Source of the DNA: Porticoccus sp033791605
GTDB taxonomy: Bacteria > Pseudomonadota > Gammaproteobacteria > Pseudomonadales > Porticoccaceae
Direction of reading: 5' to 3'
DNA: 63,570 nucleotides
Assembly (NCBI GenBank): GCA_033791605.1
Contig: JASJGJ010000033.1
Location: 1 to 63,570 of the forward strand
The notes beneath the pieces are model-generated. The model did no database searches and was not told the DNA's origin. It saw nothing but the letters and a program-made list of their open reading frames with translations. Position numbers and translations under genes: made by a program. Below are positions 14,530-24,084 of this stretch, in pieces. Numbering within the stretch: the stretch's first letter is position 1; every line of letters starts with the position of its first letter.

Positions 14530-15621
14530 TTAGACGTTAAACCTGAAGTGAACAACATCACCGTCTTTAACAATGTAGTCTTTGCCCTCTAGGCGCCATT
14601 TGCCTGCATCTTTGGCGCCCTGTTCACCTTTTCCAGCAATAAAGTCGTCATAGGCTATGACTTCAGCTCGGATAAAACCTTTTTCAAAATCGGTATGAAT
14701 TTTCCCTGCAGCTTGTGGAGCCGTAGCGCCGAGGGGTATGGTCCATGCTCTCACTTCTTTAACACCTGCGGTGAAGTAGGTATGCAGCCCCAAAAGGTTG
14801 TAGCCGGCTCGGATAACACGATTAAGTCCGGGTTCTTCCATTCCCATTTCTTCTAGGAACTCTAATTTTTCATCATCATCTAGTTCTGCAATTTCGGCTT
14901 CAAGTTTGTTGCATATAGGCACCACAATCGCATCTTCTGATTTAGCAATTGCCATGACTGTGTCTAAATAAGGATTGTTTTCAAAGCCGGCTTCATCCAC
15001 GTTGGCAATATACATTGTGGGCTTGAGTGTCAGCAGGTTCAGGGGTTTGATGATTTTAAGCTCTTCTTGGTCAAGAGCCATTGAGCGTAACGGTTTGGCT
15101 TCATCAAGGTGTGGCTGTATTTTTTCAAGCACCACTTTCAGTGCTAAAGCTTCTTTGTCTTGACCTTTGGCTGCTCTGGCAGCCCGTTGTAAAGATTTGT
15201 CGACAGTCTCAAGATCAGCAAGGGCCAACTCTGTATTGATGACTTCAATATCGGCGGCGGGATCAATACGACCTTCAACGTGAACGACATTTTCGTCATC
15301 AAAGCAGCGCACAACATGGGCAATAGCATCTGTTTCCCTGATGTTGGCGAGAAATTTATTACCTAGGCCTTCACCCTTGGATGCACCGGCAACGAGCCCC
15401 GCGATATCTACAAACTCCATAGTCGTGGCCAGAACGCGCTCGGGGTTTACAATGTCTGCCAGCCTGTCTTGGCGTGGATCAGGGATGGGGACAATGCCTG
15501 TATTGGGTTCAATGGTGCAGAAGGGGAAGTTAGCTGCATCAATTCCCGCTTTGGTTAGTGCGTTGAAAAGTGTGGATTTTCCAACATTGGGAAGACCGAC
15601 GATACCGCAGTTAAAACCCAT
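14530..15621 (-). CDS. ychF: redox-regulated ATPase YchF (Obg-family)
   Basis: A 363-residue Obg-related P-loop protein that binds ribosomes and hydrolyses ATP rather than GTP; in E. coli it is linked to the oxidative stress response. G1 is GLPNVGKST (8-16), G3 is in DIAGLVAGASKGEGLG, and the G4 position reads NVDE in place of NKxD, the change that gives ATP preference. A coiled-coil region (about 125-165) and a C-terminal TGS-like domain (KIHTDFEKGFIRAEVI, then VVHFRFNV) complete the normal layout. It lies 54 bases after pth, a conserved pth-ychF pair, and is followed by a strong terminator. Confidence 0.98.
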   Translation of the reverse strand: MGFNCGIVGLPNVGKSTLFNALTKAGIDAANFPFCTIEPNTGIVPIPDPRQDRLADIVNPERVLATTMEFVDIAGLVAGASKGEGLGNKFLANIRETDAIAHVVRCFDDENVVHVEGRIDPAADIEVINTELALADLETVDKSLQRAARAAKGQDKEALALKVVLEKIQPHLDEAKPLRSMALDQEELKIIKPLNLLTLKPTMYIANVDEAGFENNPYLDTVMAIAKSEDAIVVPICNKLEAEIAELDDDEKLEFLEEMGMEEPGLNRVIRAGYNLLGLHTYFTAGVKEVRAWTIPLGATAPQAAGKIHTDFEKGFIRAEVIAYDDFIAGKGEQGAKDAGKWRLEGKDYIVKDGDVVHFRFNV

Positions 15622-15675
15622 TGCTTATACTCTCAAATGTCAGCAGCTTATAATTAAGCCAGCAGATTAAATGTT

Positions 15676-16257
15676 TTACTGCGAATGCAGCTCTTTCATG
15701 GCACTGTTCCATTGCCCCTTAACCGCTAGAGGCATGACACGTACAGCGTCATCAATACTTTGATTAATGAGTTGTTGTTCACTTTGTGGTGCTTTTCGCA
15801 AAACAAAGTTGACCACTTCACTTGCGTGTCCAGGGTGGCCGATTCCTATGCGTAGTCGGGCAAAGGCACGATTATTACCCAATGCCTTAATGGTATCTTT
15901 TAGCCCATTGTGCCCACCGTGGCCTCCACCTATTTTGAGACGAGAGGTTCCGGGGATAAGGTCGAGCTCGTCGTGTGCAATTAAAATAGCTTCCGGGGGA
16001 ATTTGATAAAACCCAGCCATGGCTGCAACTGCTTTGCCGCTGAGATTCATATAGGTGTCTGGCAACAAAAGCCAGACATCGTGACCCTCTAGTGTGACCC
16101 TAGCGGTCTTACCAAAAAATTTACTTTCTGACTTTAGTGTAATACCACAGAATTCTGATAGGGCGAAAACAAAATCGGCCCCGGCATTGTGACGGGTATG
16201 TTCATACTGTGGGCCTGGGTTTCCCAGACCGACAATAAGTTGAACAGGTGTGTCCAA
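15676..16257 (-). CDS. pth: peptidyl-tRNA hydrolase
   Basis: A 193-residue enzyme that frees stalled peptidyl-tRNA in the cytoplasm. Family motifs present are GLGNPGPQYEHTRHNAG with the catalytic His (about 22), PDTYMNLSGKAV, HDELDL and GGGHGGHNGLKD. Length is normal. It lies between rplY and ychF on the same strand, the standard rplY-pth-ychF order, 41 bases after rplY. Probably transcribed with both. Confidence 0.98.
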   Translation of the reverse strand: MDTPVQLIVGLGNPGPQYEHTRHNAGADFVFALSEFCGITLKSESKFFGKTARVTLEGHDVWLLLPDTYMNLSGKAVAAMAGFYQIPPEAILIAHDELDLIPGTSRLKIGGGHGGHNGLKDTIKALGNNRAFARLRIGIGHPGHASEVVNFVLRKAPQSEQQLINQSIDDAVRVMPLAVKGQWNSAMKELHSQ

Positions 16258-16298
16258 TGTCGGAGCCTCTTAGGTAGAAGGAGGTTAGATTGAGAAGA

Positions 16299-16952
16299 TT
16301 ACTCTTTGTCTTCCTCTTCTTTGCCTTCCTCTTCTTGACCTTCAGCATCTTCAGTGTCTACTGTTGCGGCCTTAGGCTTGTTGACAGTGAAAATGGGTAG
16401 ATCGTGCTCTTCACCGTGGCTCAATCCAACACTTTCTACACCTTTAGGCAGTGTAATATCAGAAATATGTAGAATTTGGCCCATTTCAACCTCAGCAACA
16501 TCTACTTCAATGTATTCAGGTAAGTCACCAGGTAAACAGGAAATGTCGAGTTCGGTCATGTTGTGAGAGATATTACCACCACTCAGTTTCACACCCACAC
16601 AGGCCTCTTCATTGACAAAGTGGAGAGGTACTTTGGTCTGAAGTTTTTGGGTTTTGCTGACACGGAGAAAATCAACGTGCAGAACAACCGGCTTAGCTGG
16701 GTGACGCTGAACATCTTTCAGGATCACATCTTCAGTTTTACCTTCCACATCAAGCGTAATAATGTGCGAATAAAACGCTTCATTTTGCAGTGCATGCTCT
16801 AATTCATTTTGAGCGAGACTGATGTTTTGAGGTGCATTTTTTCCACCGTAAATGATGGCGGGTACTACTTTAGCCAAACGACGCAGGCGGCGGCTCGCAC
16901 CTTTCCCCATGTCGTTACGGGCTGTTGCATTCAATTGAAAATCATTGGACAT
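16299..16952 (-). CDS. rplY: 50S ribosomal protein L25 (CTC form)
   Basis: A 217-residue 5S-rRNA-binding protein of the long general stress protein CTC type: an L25 domain (about 5-95: NATARNDMGKGASRRLRRLAK, then VDFLRVS) and a C-terminal beta domain (about 100-190). It ends in an unusually acidic tail (EDAEGQEEEGKEEEDKE), a normal feature of this form. It lies downstream of prs and upstream of pth. The gap to prs (137 bases) shows no obvious terminator. Confidence 0.97.
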   Translation of the reverse strand: MSNDFQLNATARNDMGKGASRRLRRLAKVVPAIIYGGKNAPQNISLAQNELEHALQNEAFYSHIITLDVEGKTEDVILKDVQRHPAKPVVLHVDFLRVSKTQKLQTKVPLHFVNEEACVGVKLSGGNISHNMTELDISCLPGDLPEYIEVDVAEVEMGQILHISDITLPKGVESVGLSHGEEHDLPIFTVNKPKAATVDTEDAEGQEEEGKEEEDKE

Positions 16953-17089
16953 TGCCTTGACTCCTGATGTATTCCCAAATCAATCCGCGACCAGAATTGA
17001 CGGGGGAGTTTTAAATAGCCCATAAATAGATAGTTGGGCAGTTAGTTATCCAGTGACGATGTTGGGCCAAATTTTAGGTTGGTTAAACC

Positions 17090-18031
17090 CTAGTCGAACA
17101 TAGCACTGATGGATTCTTCATTGCTGACTCGGCGCATGGCCTCTGCCAGCATTTGTCCCAGACTCAGGACTCGTATGTATTTACTTTTTTGTGCTGCTTC
17201 ACTTAGAGGAATACTATTGGTGACAACCATGGTATCCAGCGCTGATTTTTCGATGTTTTCGATAGCGTTTCCAGAAAAGACTGGGTGAGTGCAATAGGCT
17301 ACGACTTTTGTGGCTCCGCGATCTTTCAGGGCATCCGCAGCTTTGCACAGAGTACCTGCAGTATCGACGATGTCATCCATAAGGATACAGGTTCGACCTT
17401 CTACATCACCGATAAGGTTCATCACCTCAATCTGGTTGGCCTCAGGGCGACGTTTGTCGATAATAGCTAAATCTGTATTGAGCTGTTTTGCCATAGCTCG
17501 TGCGCGAACGACACCACCAATATCTGGAGATACTACGGTTGGATTTTGGTAATTTTGCCGTTGTACATCACCGATTAAAACAGGAAGGCCGTAGACGTTA
17601 TCCACTGCACAGTCAAAAAATCCCTGAATTTGTTCTGCGTGTAAGTCAACGGTCATCACGCGATCGACGCCGACGTTGGTAATCATGTCTGCCACAACTT
17701 TGGCGCTAATGGGTACCCTGATGGAGCGCACGCGTCGATCTTGTCGAGCGTAGCCAAAATAAGGGACTACGGCAGTAATGCGGCCGGCAGAGGCACGACG
17801 CAGGGCGTCGACCATCAAAATCAATTCCATCAGGTTTTTGTGGGTGGGTTCACATGTGGGTTGCACAACAAAAACATCACGTCCGCGTACATTTTCGCGG
17901 ATCTCGATGTTGATCTCCCCGTCAGAGAACTTAGAAACGAGGGCGTTGCCAAGTGGAAAGCCGAGAAAACGGGCAATTTCGTTTGCTAGCTCTGGGTTGG
18001 CGTTCCCAGAGAAAACCATCAAGTTAGCCAC
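17090..18031 (-). CDS. prs: ribose-phosphate pyrophosphokinase (PRPP synthetase)
   Basis: Makes PRPP from ribose-5-phosphate and ATP for purine, pyrimidine, histidine, tryptophan and NAD synthesis. Motifs are FSDGEINIEIRENVRG, PYFGYARQDRR, the DLHAEQIQGFF active-site region and the PRPP loop DDIVDTAGT. An in-frame ATG at 18151 overlaps tRNA-Gln and is rejected. I choose GTG at 18031: AGGAAAA lies seven bases upstream, and the resulting N-terminus (four residues before MVFSGN) aligns with Pseudomonas Prs. The alternative is ATG at 18019. Length 313 residues, normal. It follows tRNA-Gln by about 50 bases and may share its transcript. Confidence 0.96.
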   Translation of the reverse strand: MANLMVFSGNANPELANEIARFLGFPLGNALVSKFSDGEINIEIRENVRGRDVFVVQPTCEPTHKNLMELILMVDALRRASAGRITAVVPYFGYARQDRRVRSIRVPISAKVVADMITNVGVDRVMTVDLHAEQIQGFFDCAVDNVYGLPVLIGDVQRQNYQNPTVVSPDIGGVVRARAMAKQLNTDLAIIDKRRPEANQIEVMNLIGDVEGRTCILMDDIVDTAGTLCKAADALKDRGATKVVAYCTHPVFSGNAIENIEKSALDTMVVTNSIPLSEAAQKSKYIRVLSLGQMLAEAMRRVSNEESISAMFD

Positions 18032-18081
18032 AACATTTTCCTGATCAGGGGGTGTGATTTCTCCGGTGTTCCAGAGGAATA

Positions 18082-18157
18082 TGGCTGGGGTGGGAGGACT
18101 CGAACCTCCGAATGGCGGCATCAAAAGCCGCTGCCTTAACCGCTTGGCCACACCCCA
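18082..18157 (-). tRNA. tRNA-Gln (anticodon TTG)
   Basis: A 76-base cloverleaf on the minus strand. The acceptor TGGGGTG pairs with CACCCCA, the anticodon loop is TTTTGAT, the T-arm reads GGTTCGAGTCC and CCA is encoded. It lies between ispE and prs, the same place as in Pseudomonas. Its 5' end is four bases from the ispE stop codon, so it is probably processed from the lolB-ispE transcript. Confidence 0.95.
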
Positions 18158-18161
18158 GTGG

Positions 18162-19004
18162 TTACTTATTTAGACGCAGGCTATGCAACAGTGGGGATTG
18201 ATTAACCCCTTTAGCAACAAAGCCTTGCCACGGTGCCGGTATTTGTTTGAGTACAGACTTTGCATCAGTTTCTGAAGCAAAGTGGGCAAATAGGCAGGCA
18301 CCTGTTCCCGTCAATCGAGTTTCGGCAAATTGAGCCAGCCATTGACGAGCTTTTTTTACCTCAGGGTAAAGTGCTTCAACTACTGTTTGACAGTCGTTTT
18401 GGCTACCCTGCTCGAGAAAGGCGCGTATTTTGATCGGATGAGTGTTTCTTGTCAAACCCTGATGGGCAAAAATTTCTGCTGTGGAGACATGAATGTTAGG
18501 TATTAAAACGAGATACCAATGATTTGGCGTTTCCATGGGGGTGAGTTGTTCGCCAATACCTTCAGCCCAAGCGGTATGGCCGAGGATAAAAACGGGTACA
18601 TCGGCACCTAGTTGAGCGCCTATTTTTAGCAATTCTTCACGGGGCAGGTTTAGTTGCCAAAGGGTATTAAGTCCCAACAACGTTGTCGCGGCATTGCTGC
18701 TCCCTCCACCTAGCCCACCACCTATTGGCAGACGTTTTTGTAACTGAATTTTTGCGCCCAGAGAACGGCCACCATACTTTTGGATTGTCTTGGCCGCACG
18801 ATAGATGAGATTTTCTTCATTAGGTACGCCAGGAATGGCAGGAAATAATTGGATCTCGCCAGATTGATTGGCGGTAATCTCCAGCTGATCACCAAAGTCT
18901 AGTAGTTGAAACAGGGTCTGTAAATTGTGATAACCGTCTTCTCTGCGACCAGTAATATGAAGAAATAGATTCAGTTTTGCCGGAGCAGGTAACGATAATG
19001 TCAT
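18162..19004 (-). CDS. ispE: 4-diphosphocytidyl-2-C-methyl-D-erythritol kinase
   Basis: GHMP-family kinase of the MEP isoprenoid pathway that phosphorylates CDP-methylerythritol with ATP. 280 residues. Substrate-site motif PAPAKLNLFLHITGRREDGYH at the N-terminus, the ATP loop PIGGGLGGGSSNAATTL (about 91-107) and the GHMP C-terminal motif LTGTGACLFA. The start overlaps the lolB stop by four bases (ATGA), so the genes are coupled. It is followed closely by tRNA-Gln. Confidence 0.98.
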   Translation of the reverse strand: MTLSLPAPAKLNLFLHITGRREDGYHNLQTLFQLLDFGDQLEITANQSGEIQLFPAIPGVPNEENLIYRAAKTIQKYGGRSLGAKIQLQKRLPIGGGLGGGSSNAATTLLGLNTLWQLNLPREELLKIGAQLGADVPVFILGHTAWAEGIGEQLTPMETPNHWYLVLIPNIHVSTAEIFAHQGLTRNTHPIKIRAFLEQGSQNDCQTVVEALYPEVKKARQWLAQFAETRLTGTGACLFAHFASETDAKSVLKQIPAPWQGFVAKGVNQSPLLHSLRLNK

Positions 19005-19600
19005 TGGGATGGCTCGCTAGGCTGCCAATTTTTTATTACCAACGTAAAATGGTAGTCACCTCGTTGACCTTTTATTTTTCCTGGTAGTATCCAGTGCCCT
19101 GTTTTTTGATAGTTAAAAAACGTTAGTGTCCAGCTGGATTGCTCCAGCAGGGCAAGGGTACCATCGGGATTGTGGTTTACATGGACGGCTAATGAGCCGG
19201 GAGCAGGAATACCTCGTACCCAAAATTGTAGTTGCTCTGCGGGCCATTGCCAGCCAAATAGTAGTTCTGTAAGTGCCGCAGATGATTTGGCCGTAATATC
19301 TTCATGTCCTGCACGTTGTAATTTGGCAAAATGGTTGCTGCCCACGATTCTAGTGGCTCCAGCTCCAAAAGGACCGTTTAGTTTGACATCAAAATTGCCT
19401 TGTTGTTGGTTCCAATTGACCCAGGCACTGCCCCCATCTTTACTGTCACGATAACCCAGCTTACCCTCGAGAAACCATTGGTCGAGTTGTTCCATCTGCC
19501 TGACATGCTGTTCCCAATTGTTTATGGTCGGAGGGGCTGTCTGAGTTGTGGTGCACGCGCTGACCATGATTGTTAGCAGTAGCGGAATAATTAGTTGCAT
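19001..19600 (-). CDS. lolB: outer-membrane lipoprotein receptor LolB
   Basis: Accepts lipoproteins from LolA and inserts them in the outer membrane; LolB is itself a lipoprotein. The ATG at 19600 is chosen because it begins a signal peptide with lipobox MVSAC (Cys16). Upstream in-frame starts would run into the TPR gene. 199 residues, normal. The mature part has the LolB barrel: WFLEGKLGYRD...GGSAWVNWNQQQGNFDVKLNGPFGAGATRIVG and ELLFGWQWPAEQLQFWVRGIP. It starts four bases after the TPR gene stop and overlaps ispE. Confidence 0.95.
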   Translation of the reverse strand: MQLIIPLLLTIMVSACTTTQTAPPTINNWEQHVRQMEQLDQWFLEGKLGYRDSKDGGSAWVNWNQQQGNFDVKLNGPFGAGATRIVGSNHFAKLQRAGHEDITAKSSAALTELLFGWQWPAEQLQFWVRGIPAPGSLAVHVNHNPDGTLALLEQSSWTLTFFNYQKTGHWILPGKIKGQRGDYHFTLVIKNWQPSEPSQ

Positions 19601-19604
19601 TGGG

Positions 19605-21356
19605 TTATTCCGCGTTGAGGCGTTCCATGGTTTGTCGAATAGTGGCATTGTCTGGATCTTGCTCCAGAATTTTCTGCCATATAGATGCTGCCTCCTCACG
19701 TTGCCCGGTTACCCATAGGACTTCGCCTAAATGAGCGGCAACTTCTGGATCAGGTAATTTGAGGAATGCCTGACGAAGATATTTTATGGCTTCTTCATAG
19801 TTTTCTAATCGATAAGAAACCCATCCTAGACTGTCGGTCGTGGCGGGGTCTCCAGGGTTTAACTCTAATGCTCTGATAATGAGTTGGTGCGCTTCTTCAA
19901 AACGATCTGTATGGACGGTCAGAGTATATCCCAGTGCATTGAGTGCCATGGCGTTATCAGAATCTTGTTCCAAAATGGCGCGAAGATCCTTTTCTGAGCT
20001 AGCGAAGTTTTTTTGGCGCTCACTTACAAGTGATCGCATATAGAGTAATTGAATATTTTTGGGTTCTTGAAGAATCGCATTGCTTAAGACATTGTAAGCT
20101 TCATCTAATAGCTGTTGCTGGGCTAATAATTCGGACTCGACCTGATAAAGCGATGCTGATTGCTGTGGGTTGTCCAAACGTAGTTTTTGGAGGTAGAGGC
20201 GGGCGTCATCTAATTGGCCATGATTTGTCATGAACCGACTCAGACGAACAGCCGCGGGAATAAATTTGGGGCCAGACAGGACCTGGCGATAATGTATCAG
20301 GACAGATTCGATATTGTTGTCTTGTTCTGCCATGTCGCCCAACTCATAGTGGGCTGACTGGGATGTCCTAGGAAATCTGGTTAATTGCGTAAATAAATCG
20401 AGGGCTTCAACACGAAGTCCTAGCCCCTTGCTTGCCAGGGCCAGTGAATAGAGGAGTTCTGGGTCGTTGGGATATTTCTTGGCAAGAAGAGTTAATTGGT
20501 GGTGAGCACTTTCAAGGTCGTCCTCGGCCAAATACCTTGCAAATTGAAGTCGCATGCGCCGATTGTCTGGGGCATTGACTAAGGATTTTTCCATAAAGGT
20601 GACAGCTTCTTCTTTATTCCCTTGCTGGTAGAGCAGCTGAGCTTTGAGCATAATAGCGGGCTGTAGGGTGGCATCCTGGTTTAGAAGCTGGCTGATGACC
20701 AGTAAGGCGTCGGATAATAAGCCCTGCTGGCGTAGAAGCATGGCTTTGGTCAGCTGTAAGAATAAGTTCTCTGGCATCTGGGCTTCAAGCTTTGGATAAT
20801 GTTGAAGCAGGGTATCTCGCTGTTGTTTACTTGCTCGATTGGCAGAGATGACCAAGCTCATCAGTGGTTCATTATTGCCATGTTCAAGAGCGAATTCGGC
20901 ATGGGGCAGTGCTTCATCGAATCGACCATATTGACTTAGACTCATGGCACATAGGCTGTGTGCATCGAGGTTTTCAGGTTCGATTTCTGTCCATAGCAAC
21001 GACATTTCTAATAAAACGGGTTTGTTTTCAACATAGGCTGCAATTTGAGTGGCTCTAGCGACGACACTTGGGTCACGAGTGAGTCTTGCCTGAGCAAAAT
21101 ATTTTTTTTGTGCAACATCAAAATTTTTCCGAATGCCCGCCAACTCTCCTACTAATAAATCGTAAAGGGTGTCTGTGGCAAAGGGACGCACAGGGTAATC
21201 AGGCGTTAATGGTATCGTTGTTTCAGGATTTGCGGGCAACGGTGTAGGAGCGGGCAGATCGGCACTGGCGGAATGGTCTATTACTTGATTGGCGCAGCCA
21301 TAACTTAATAAGCTGCATAGCGCCAACATTAGCAGAGATATACGAGGTTTGTTCAT
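19605..21356 (-). CDS. TPR-repeat lipoprotein (family encoded upstream of lolB)
   Basis: A 583-residue lipoprotein from the ATG at 21356, giving a signal peptide with lipobox LSYGC (Cys21); an ATG at 21389 would add eleven residues. The rest is a superhelix of tetratricopeptide repeats, clearest at the C-terminus (ALNALGYTLTVHTDRFEEAHQLIIRALELNPGDPATTDSLGWVSYRLENYEEAIKYL). It acts as a protein-interaction scaffold, probably on the outer membrane. The position directly before lolB and divergent from hemA is conserved in pseudomonads. The exact role is not established; links to lipoprotein or exopolysaccharide export are guesses. Confidence 0.9.
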   Translation of the reverse strand: MNKPRISLLMLALCSLLSYGCANQVIDHSASADLPAPTPLPANPETTIPLTPDYPVRPFATDTLYDLLVGELAGIRKNFDVAQKKYFAQARLTRDPSVVARATQIAAYVENKPVLLEMSLLWTEIEPENLDAHSLCAMSLSQYGRFDEALPHAEFALEHGNNEPLMSLVISANRASKQQRDTLLQHYPKLEAQMPENLFLQLTKAMLLRQQGLLSDALLVISQLLNQDATLQPAIMLKAQLLYQQGNKEEAVTFMEKSLVNAPDNRRMRLQFARYLAEDDLESAHHQLTLLAKKYPNDPELLYSLALASKGLGLRVEALDLFTQLTRFPRTSQSAHYELGDMAEQDNNIESVLIHYRQVLSGPKFIPAAVRLSRFMTNHGQLDDARLYLQKLRLDNPQQSASLYQVESELLAQQQLLDEAYNVLSNAILQEPKNIQLLYMRSLVSERQKNFASSEKDLRAILEQDSDNAMALNALGYTLTVHTDRFEEAHQLIIRALELNPGDPATTDSLGWVSYRLENYEEAIKYLRQAFLKLPDPEVAAHLGEVLWVTGQREEAASIWQKILEQDPDNATIRQTMERLNAE

Positions 21357-21520
21357 AGAAATACTTAAGTGTGAAACTGTTTTGGCCATTTATAACATTG
21401 TAGCTAAATACTATGACAATAACGAAAGCTATGGATTCCAATTTAATGTTGATTCAATACTACTTGTCTTTGACGGCATAGAGCCGGACAATTGCGGGTT
21501 CGTCGCCAAGCTTTGATTTA

Positions 21521-22822
21521 ATGACCATTTTTGCCCTTGGAATCAATCATCGTACCGCTTCTCTCGATATCCGAGAGAAGGTTGCCTTTGCGCCCGAACA
21601 AATGGTGCAGGCGTTACGGGATGCCGGTGATGTGTCGGGTGTGGGGGAGGTTGCTATTCTCTCTACCTGTAATCGCACAGAGATCTATGTTGCCCATATA
21701 AGCCCTAAGAAAGACGGCTCTGAACGAGGCAGTCCTGAGAAAGTCTTGGACTGGTTAGCGGAGTATCATCATTTGTCCCGGCTCGCATTGGAAGATTGCT
21801 GCTATGTTTATCAGCAAGAGGATGCTGTTCGTCATATGATGAAAGTAGCCAGTGGCCTCGATTCTATGATCTTAGGTGAGCCGCAAATACTGGGGCAGCT
21901 AAAGTCAGCCTATGCTGTGGCTAGGGATGCTGGAAAGGTATCCACACATCTTAATCAGCTTTTTCAGCAAGCTTTTTCTGTTGCAAAGCAGGTGCGTACT
22001 GAAACAGCCATTGGTCAGAACCCAGTATCTGTCGCTTATGCGGCAGTGAGCCTTTCACAGCAAATTTTTTCTGACTTACGTGAGGTGCATGCGTTATTAA
22101 TAGGGGCTGGTGAAACCATCGAGTTGGTGGCACGGCATCTTCTAGAGAAACAAGTAGGTAGTATTACCGTTGCCAACCGAACCTTGAGTCGGGCACAAGA
22201 CTTGGCGCAACAATTTGGTGCCCAGGCAATATTGCTGTCGGAAATTCCTGAATTCCTTCACAGTGCGGATATGGTTATTTCTTCAACTGCCAGTCAGCTG
22301 CCTATCCTTGGTAAGGGTGCTGTAGAATCTGCACTCAAGCAACGCAAGCACAAACCTGTGTTTATGGTAGATATTGCGGTCCCCCGGGATATTGAGCCGG
22401 AAGTCGCTAAGCTGGAAGATGTTTATCTTTATACCGTTGATGATCTGCAAGACGTTATTTTGGAGAATATGCGTTCACGAGAAAGTGCGGCGAATAAAGC
22501 GGAAGAAATTGTTGAGGCCGGAGTGAGTGCATGGAAGAGTCAGCTATTGGCCCTAGATGTTGTGGATACTATTCGAGCTTTCCGTAATAGTGCGGAAGAA
22601 ACTCGTGATATGGAAACTGAAAAGGCATTGGTTGCTTTGCGCTCAGGTCAGAATCCGGAACAGGTACTGAAAAGTCTGGCGCGTAACCTGACAAATAAGC
22701 TTATGCACACCCCGACAACACGCCTTAAGCAGGCGGGAGAGCAGGGGCGCACAGAGCATATACATTTGGCTCATGACTTATTTGGTTTAAAAAACCCCGA
22801 TGATCATAAGTTTAAAAAATAA
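21521..22822 (+). CDS. hemA: glutamyl-tRNA reductase
   Basis: First committed step of C5-pathway haem synthesis: reduces glutamyl-tRNA to glutamate-1-semialdehyde with NADPH. 433 residues. Motifs are GINHRTASLDIREKVAF, the nucleophile cysteine in LSTCNRTEIY (about 50), ASGLDSMILGEPQILGQ, the NADP site LLIGAGETIEL and VDIAVPRDIEP. The C-terminal dimerisation helix is present. First gene of hemA-prfA-prmC and divergent from the TPR-lolB-ispE operon across 165 bases that must hold both promoters. Confidence 0.98.
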   Translation: MTIFALGINHRTASLDIREKVAFAPEQMVQALRDAGDVSGVGEVAILSTCNRTEIYVAHISPKKDGSERGSPEKVLDWLAEYHHLSRLALEDCCYVYQQEDAVRHMMKVASGLDSMILGEPQILGQLKSAYAVARDAGKVSTHLNQLFQQAFSVAKQVRTETAIGQNPVSVAYAAVSLSQQIFSDLREVHALLIGAGETIELVARHLLEKQVGSITVANRTLSRAQDLAQQFGAQAILLSEIPEFLHSADMVISSTASQLPILGKGAVESALKQRKHKPVFMVDIAVPRDIEPEVAKLEDVYLYTVDDLQDVILENMRSRESAANKAEEIVEAGVSAWKSQLLALDVVDTIRAFRNSAEETRDMETEKALVALRSGQNPEQVLKSLARNLTNKLMHTPTTRLKQAGEQGRTEHIHLAHDLFGLKNPDDHKFKK

Positions 22823-22889
22823 TCTAAAAAATGGCCTTGAGATAAGACTATAAGTGAATGAGAACGTAACTGGAAAATAAAGAGACTGA

Positions 22890-23972
22890 ATGAAAGCGTC
22901 GATTCTGGAAAAGCTTCAAAGTATCGCGGACCGGCATGAAGAGGTCGGAGCACTATTAAGTGACCCTGATGTTATTGGCAATCAGAATCGCTTTCGTGAC
23001 CTGTCGAAGGAATATGCTGAGCTTGAACCTATTGTTAAAGCCTACATGGAATATATGCAGGTACAGGAGAATATCTCTGAAGCTAAATTATTGCTCAAGG
23101 ATGCAGATACAGAGATCAGGGAAATGGCACAAGAGGAGTTAAAGTCTGGGGAAGCTGAGCTTTCCTCCCATGAAGCTGAACTGCAAAAATTGTTATTACC
23201 CAAAGATCCGAATGACGAAAAAAATGTCTTCTTAGAAATTCGTGCGGGTACGGGTGGTGATGAAGCCGCTATTTTTTCAGGTGACTTATTTCGCATGTAT
23301 TGTAAATATGCTGAGCGCCAGCGATGGAAGGTGGACATTATCAGTGAAAACCATGGTGACCATGGTGGCTATAAAGAAATTATTAGCCAGATTATCGGAA
23401 AAGGTGTGTATTCCAAACTGAAGTTTGAATCGGGTGCACATCGTGTTCAACGAGTGCCGGAAACGGAATCTCAAGGCCGGGTTCATACGTCTGCCTGTAC
23501 CGTAGCCATTATGCCGGAAGCCGACGCGCTGGATGAAATTGATATCAATAAGGGCGACCTCCGAATTGATACTTTTCGAGCTTCGGGTGCGGGTGGTCAG
23601 CACGTGAACAAAACCGATTCAGCCATTCGCATTACCCACCTGCCCACAGGGTTAGTGGTTGAGTGTCAGGATGAGCGCTCTCAACATAAAAACAAAGCAC
23701 GAGCAATGGGACTGTTGTCGGCACGTTTAAAAAATGCACAAGAGGAAGCGGCTGCTGAGAATATTGCCGAAGAGCGCCGCTCTTTGGTGGGGAGTGGTGA
23801 CCGTTCCGAGCGAATCCGTACTTACAATTATTCTCAGGGTCGTGTCACTGATCACCGAATAAATCTGACGCTGTATAAATTACATGAGGTGATGGAGGGG
23901 CAGTTGGATGAACTGGTCCAGCCTTTAATTAGTGAGCATCAGGCAGATTTGTTGGCGACACTTTCTTCATAA
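22890..23972 (+). CDS. prfA: peptide chain release factor 1
   Basis: Decodes UAA and UAG and triggers release of the finished protein. 360 residues, as usual. The anticodon-like P-x-T region reads PETESQGR, and the catalytic GGQ lies in ASGAGGQHVNKTDSAIR (about 230), the site methylated by PrmC, whose gene follows. It starts 67 bases after hemA, in the conserved hemA-prfA-prmC order. Confidence 0.98.
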   Translation: MKASILEKLQSIADRHEEVGALLSDPDVIGNQNRFRDLSKEYAELEPIVKAYMEYMQVQENISEAKLLLKDADTEIREMAQEELKSGEAELSSHEAELQKLLLPKDPNDEKNVFLEIRAGTGGDEAAIFSGDLFRMYCKYAERQRWKVDIISENHGDHGGYKEIISQIIGKGVYSKLKFESGAHRVQRVPETESQGRVHTSACTVAIMPEADALDEIDINKGDLRIDTFRASGAGGQHVNKTDSAIRITHLPTGLVVECQDERSQHKNKARAMGLLSARLKNAQEEAAAENIAEERRSLVGSGDRSERIRTYNYSQGRVTDHRINLTLYKLHEVMEGQLDELVQPLISEHQADLLATLSS

Positions 23973-24084
23973 ACCGCATGCTCATAACTGAAAACTTCAT
24001 TATTGGAGGTTCGTTACTAAGCGCCTTTAATGGCAGTTTTACATAATAGTTTTACTGGTTAATTTTGATCGTCAGGATAAACGT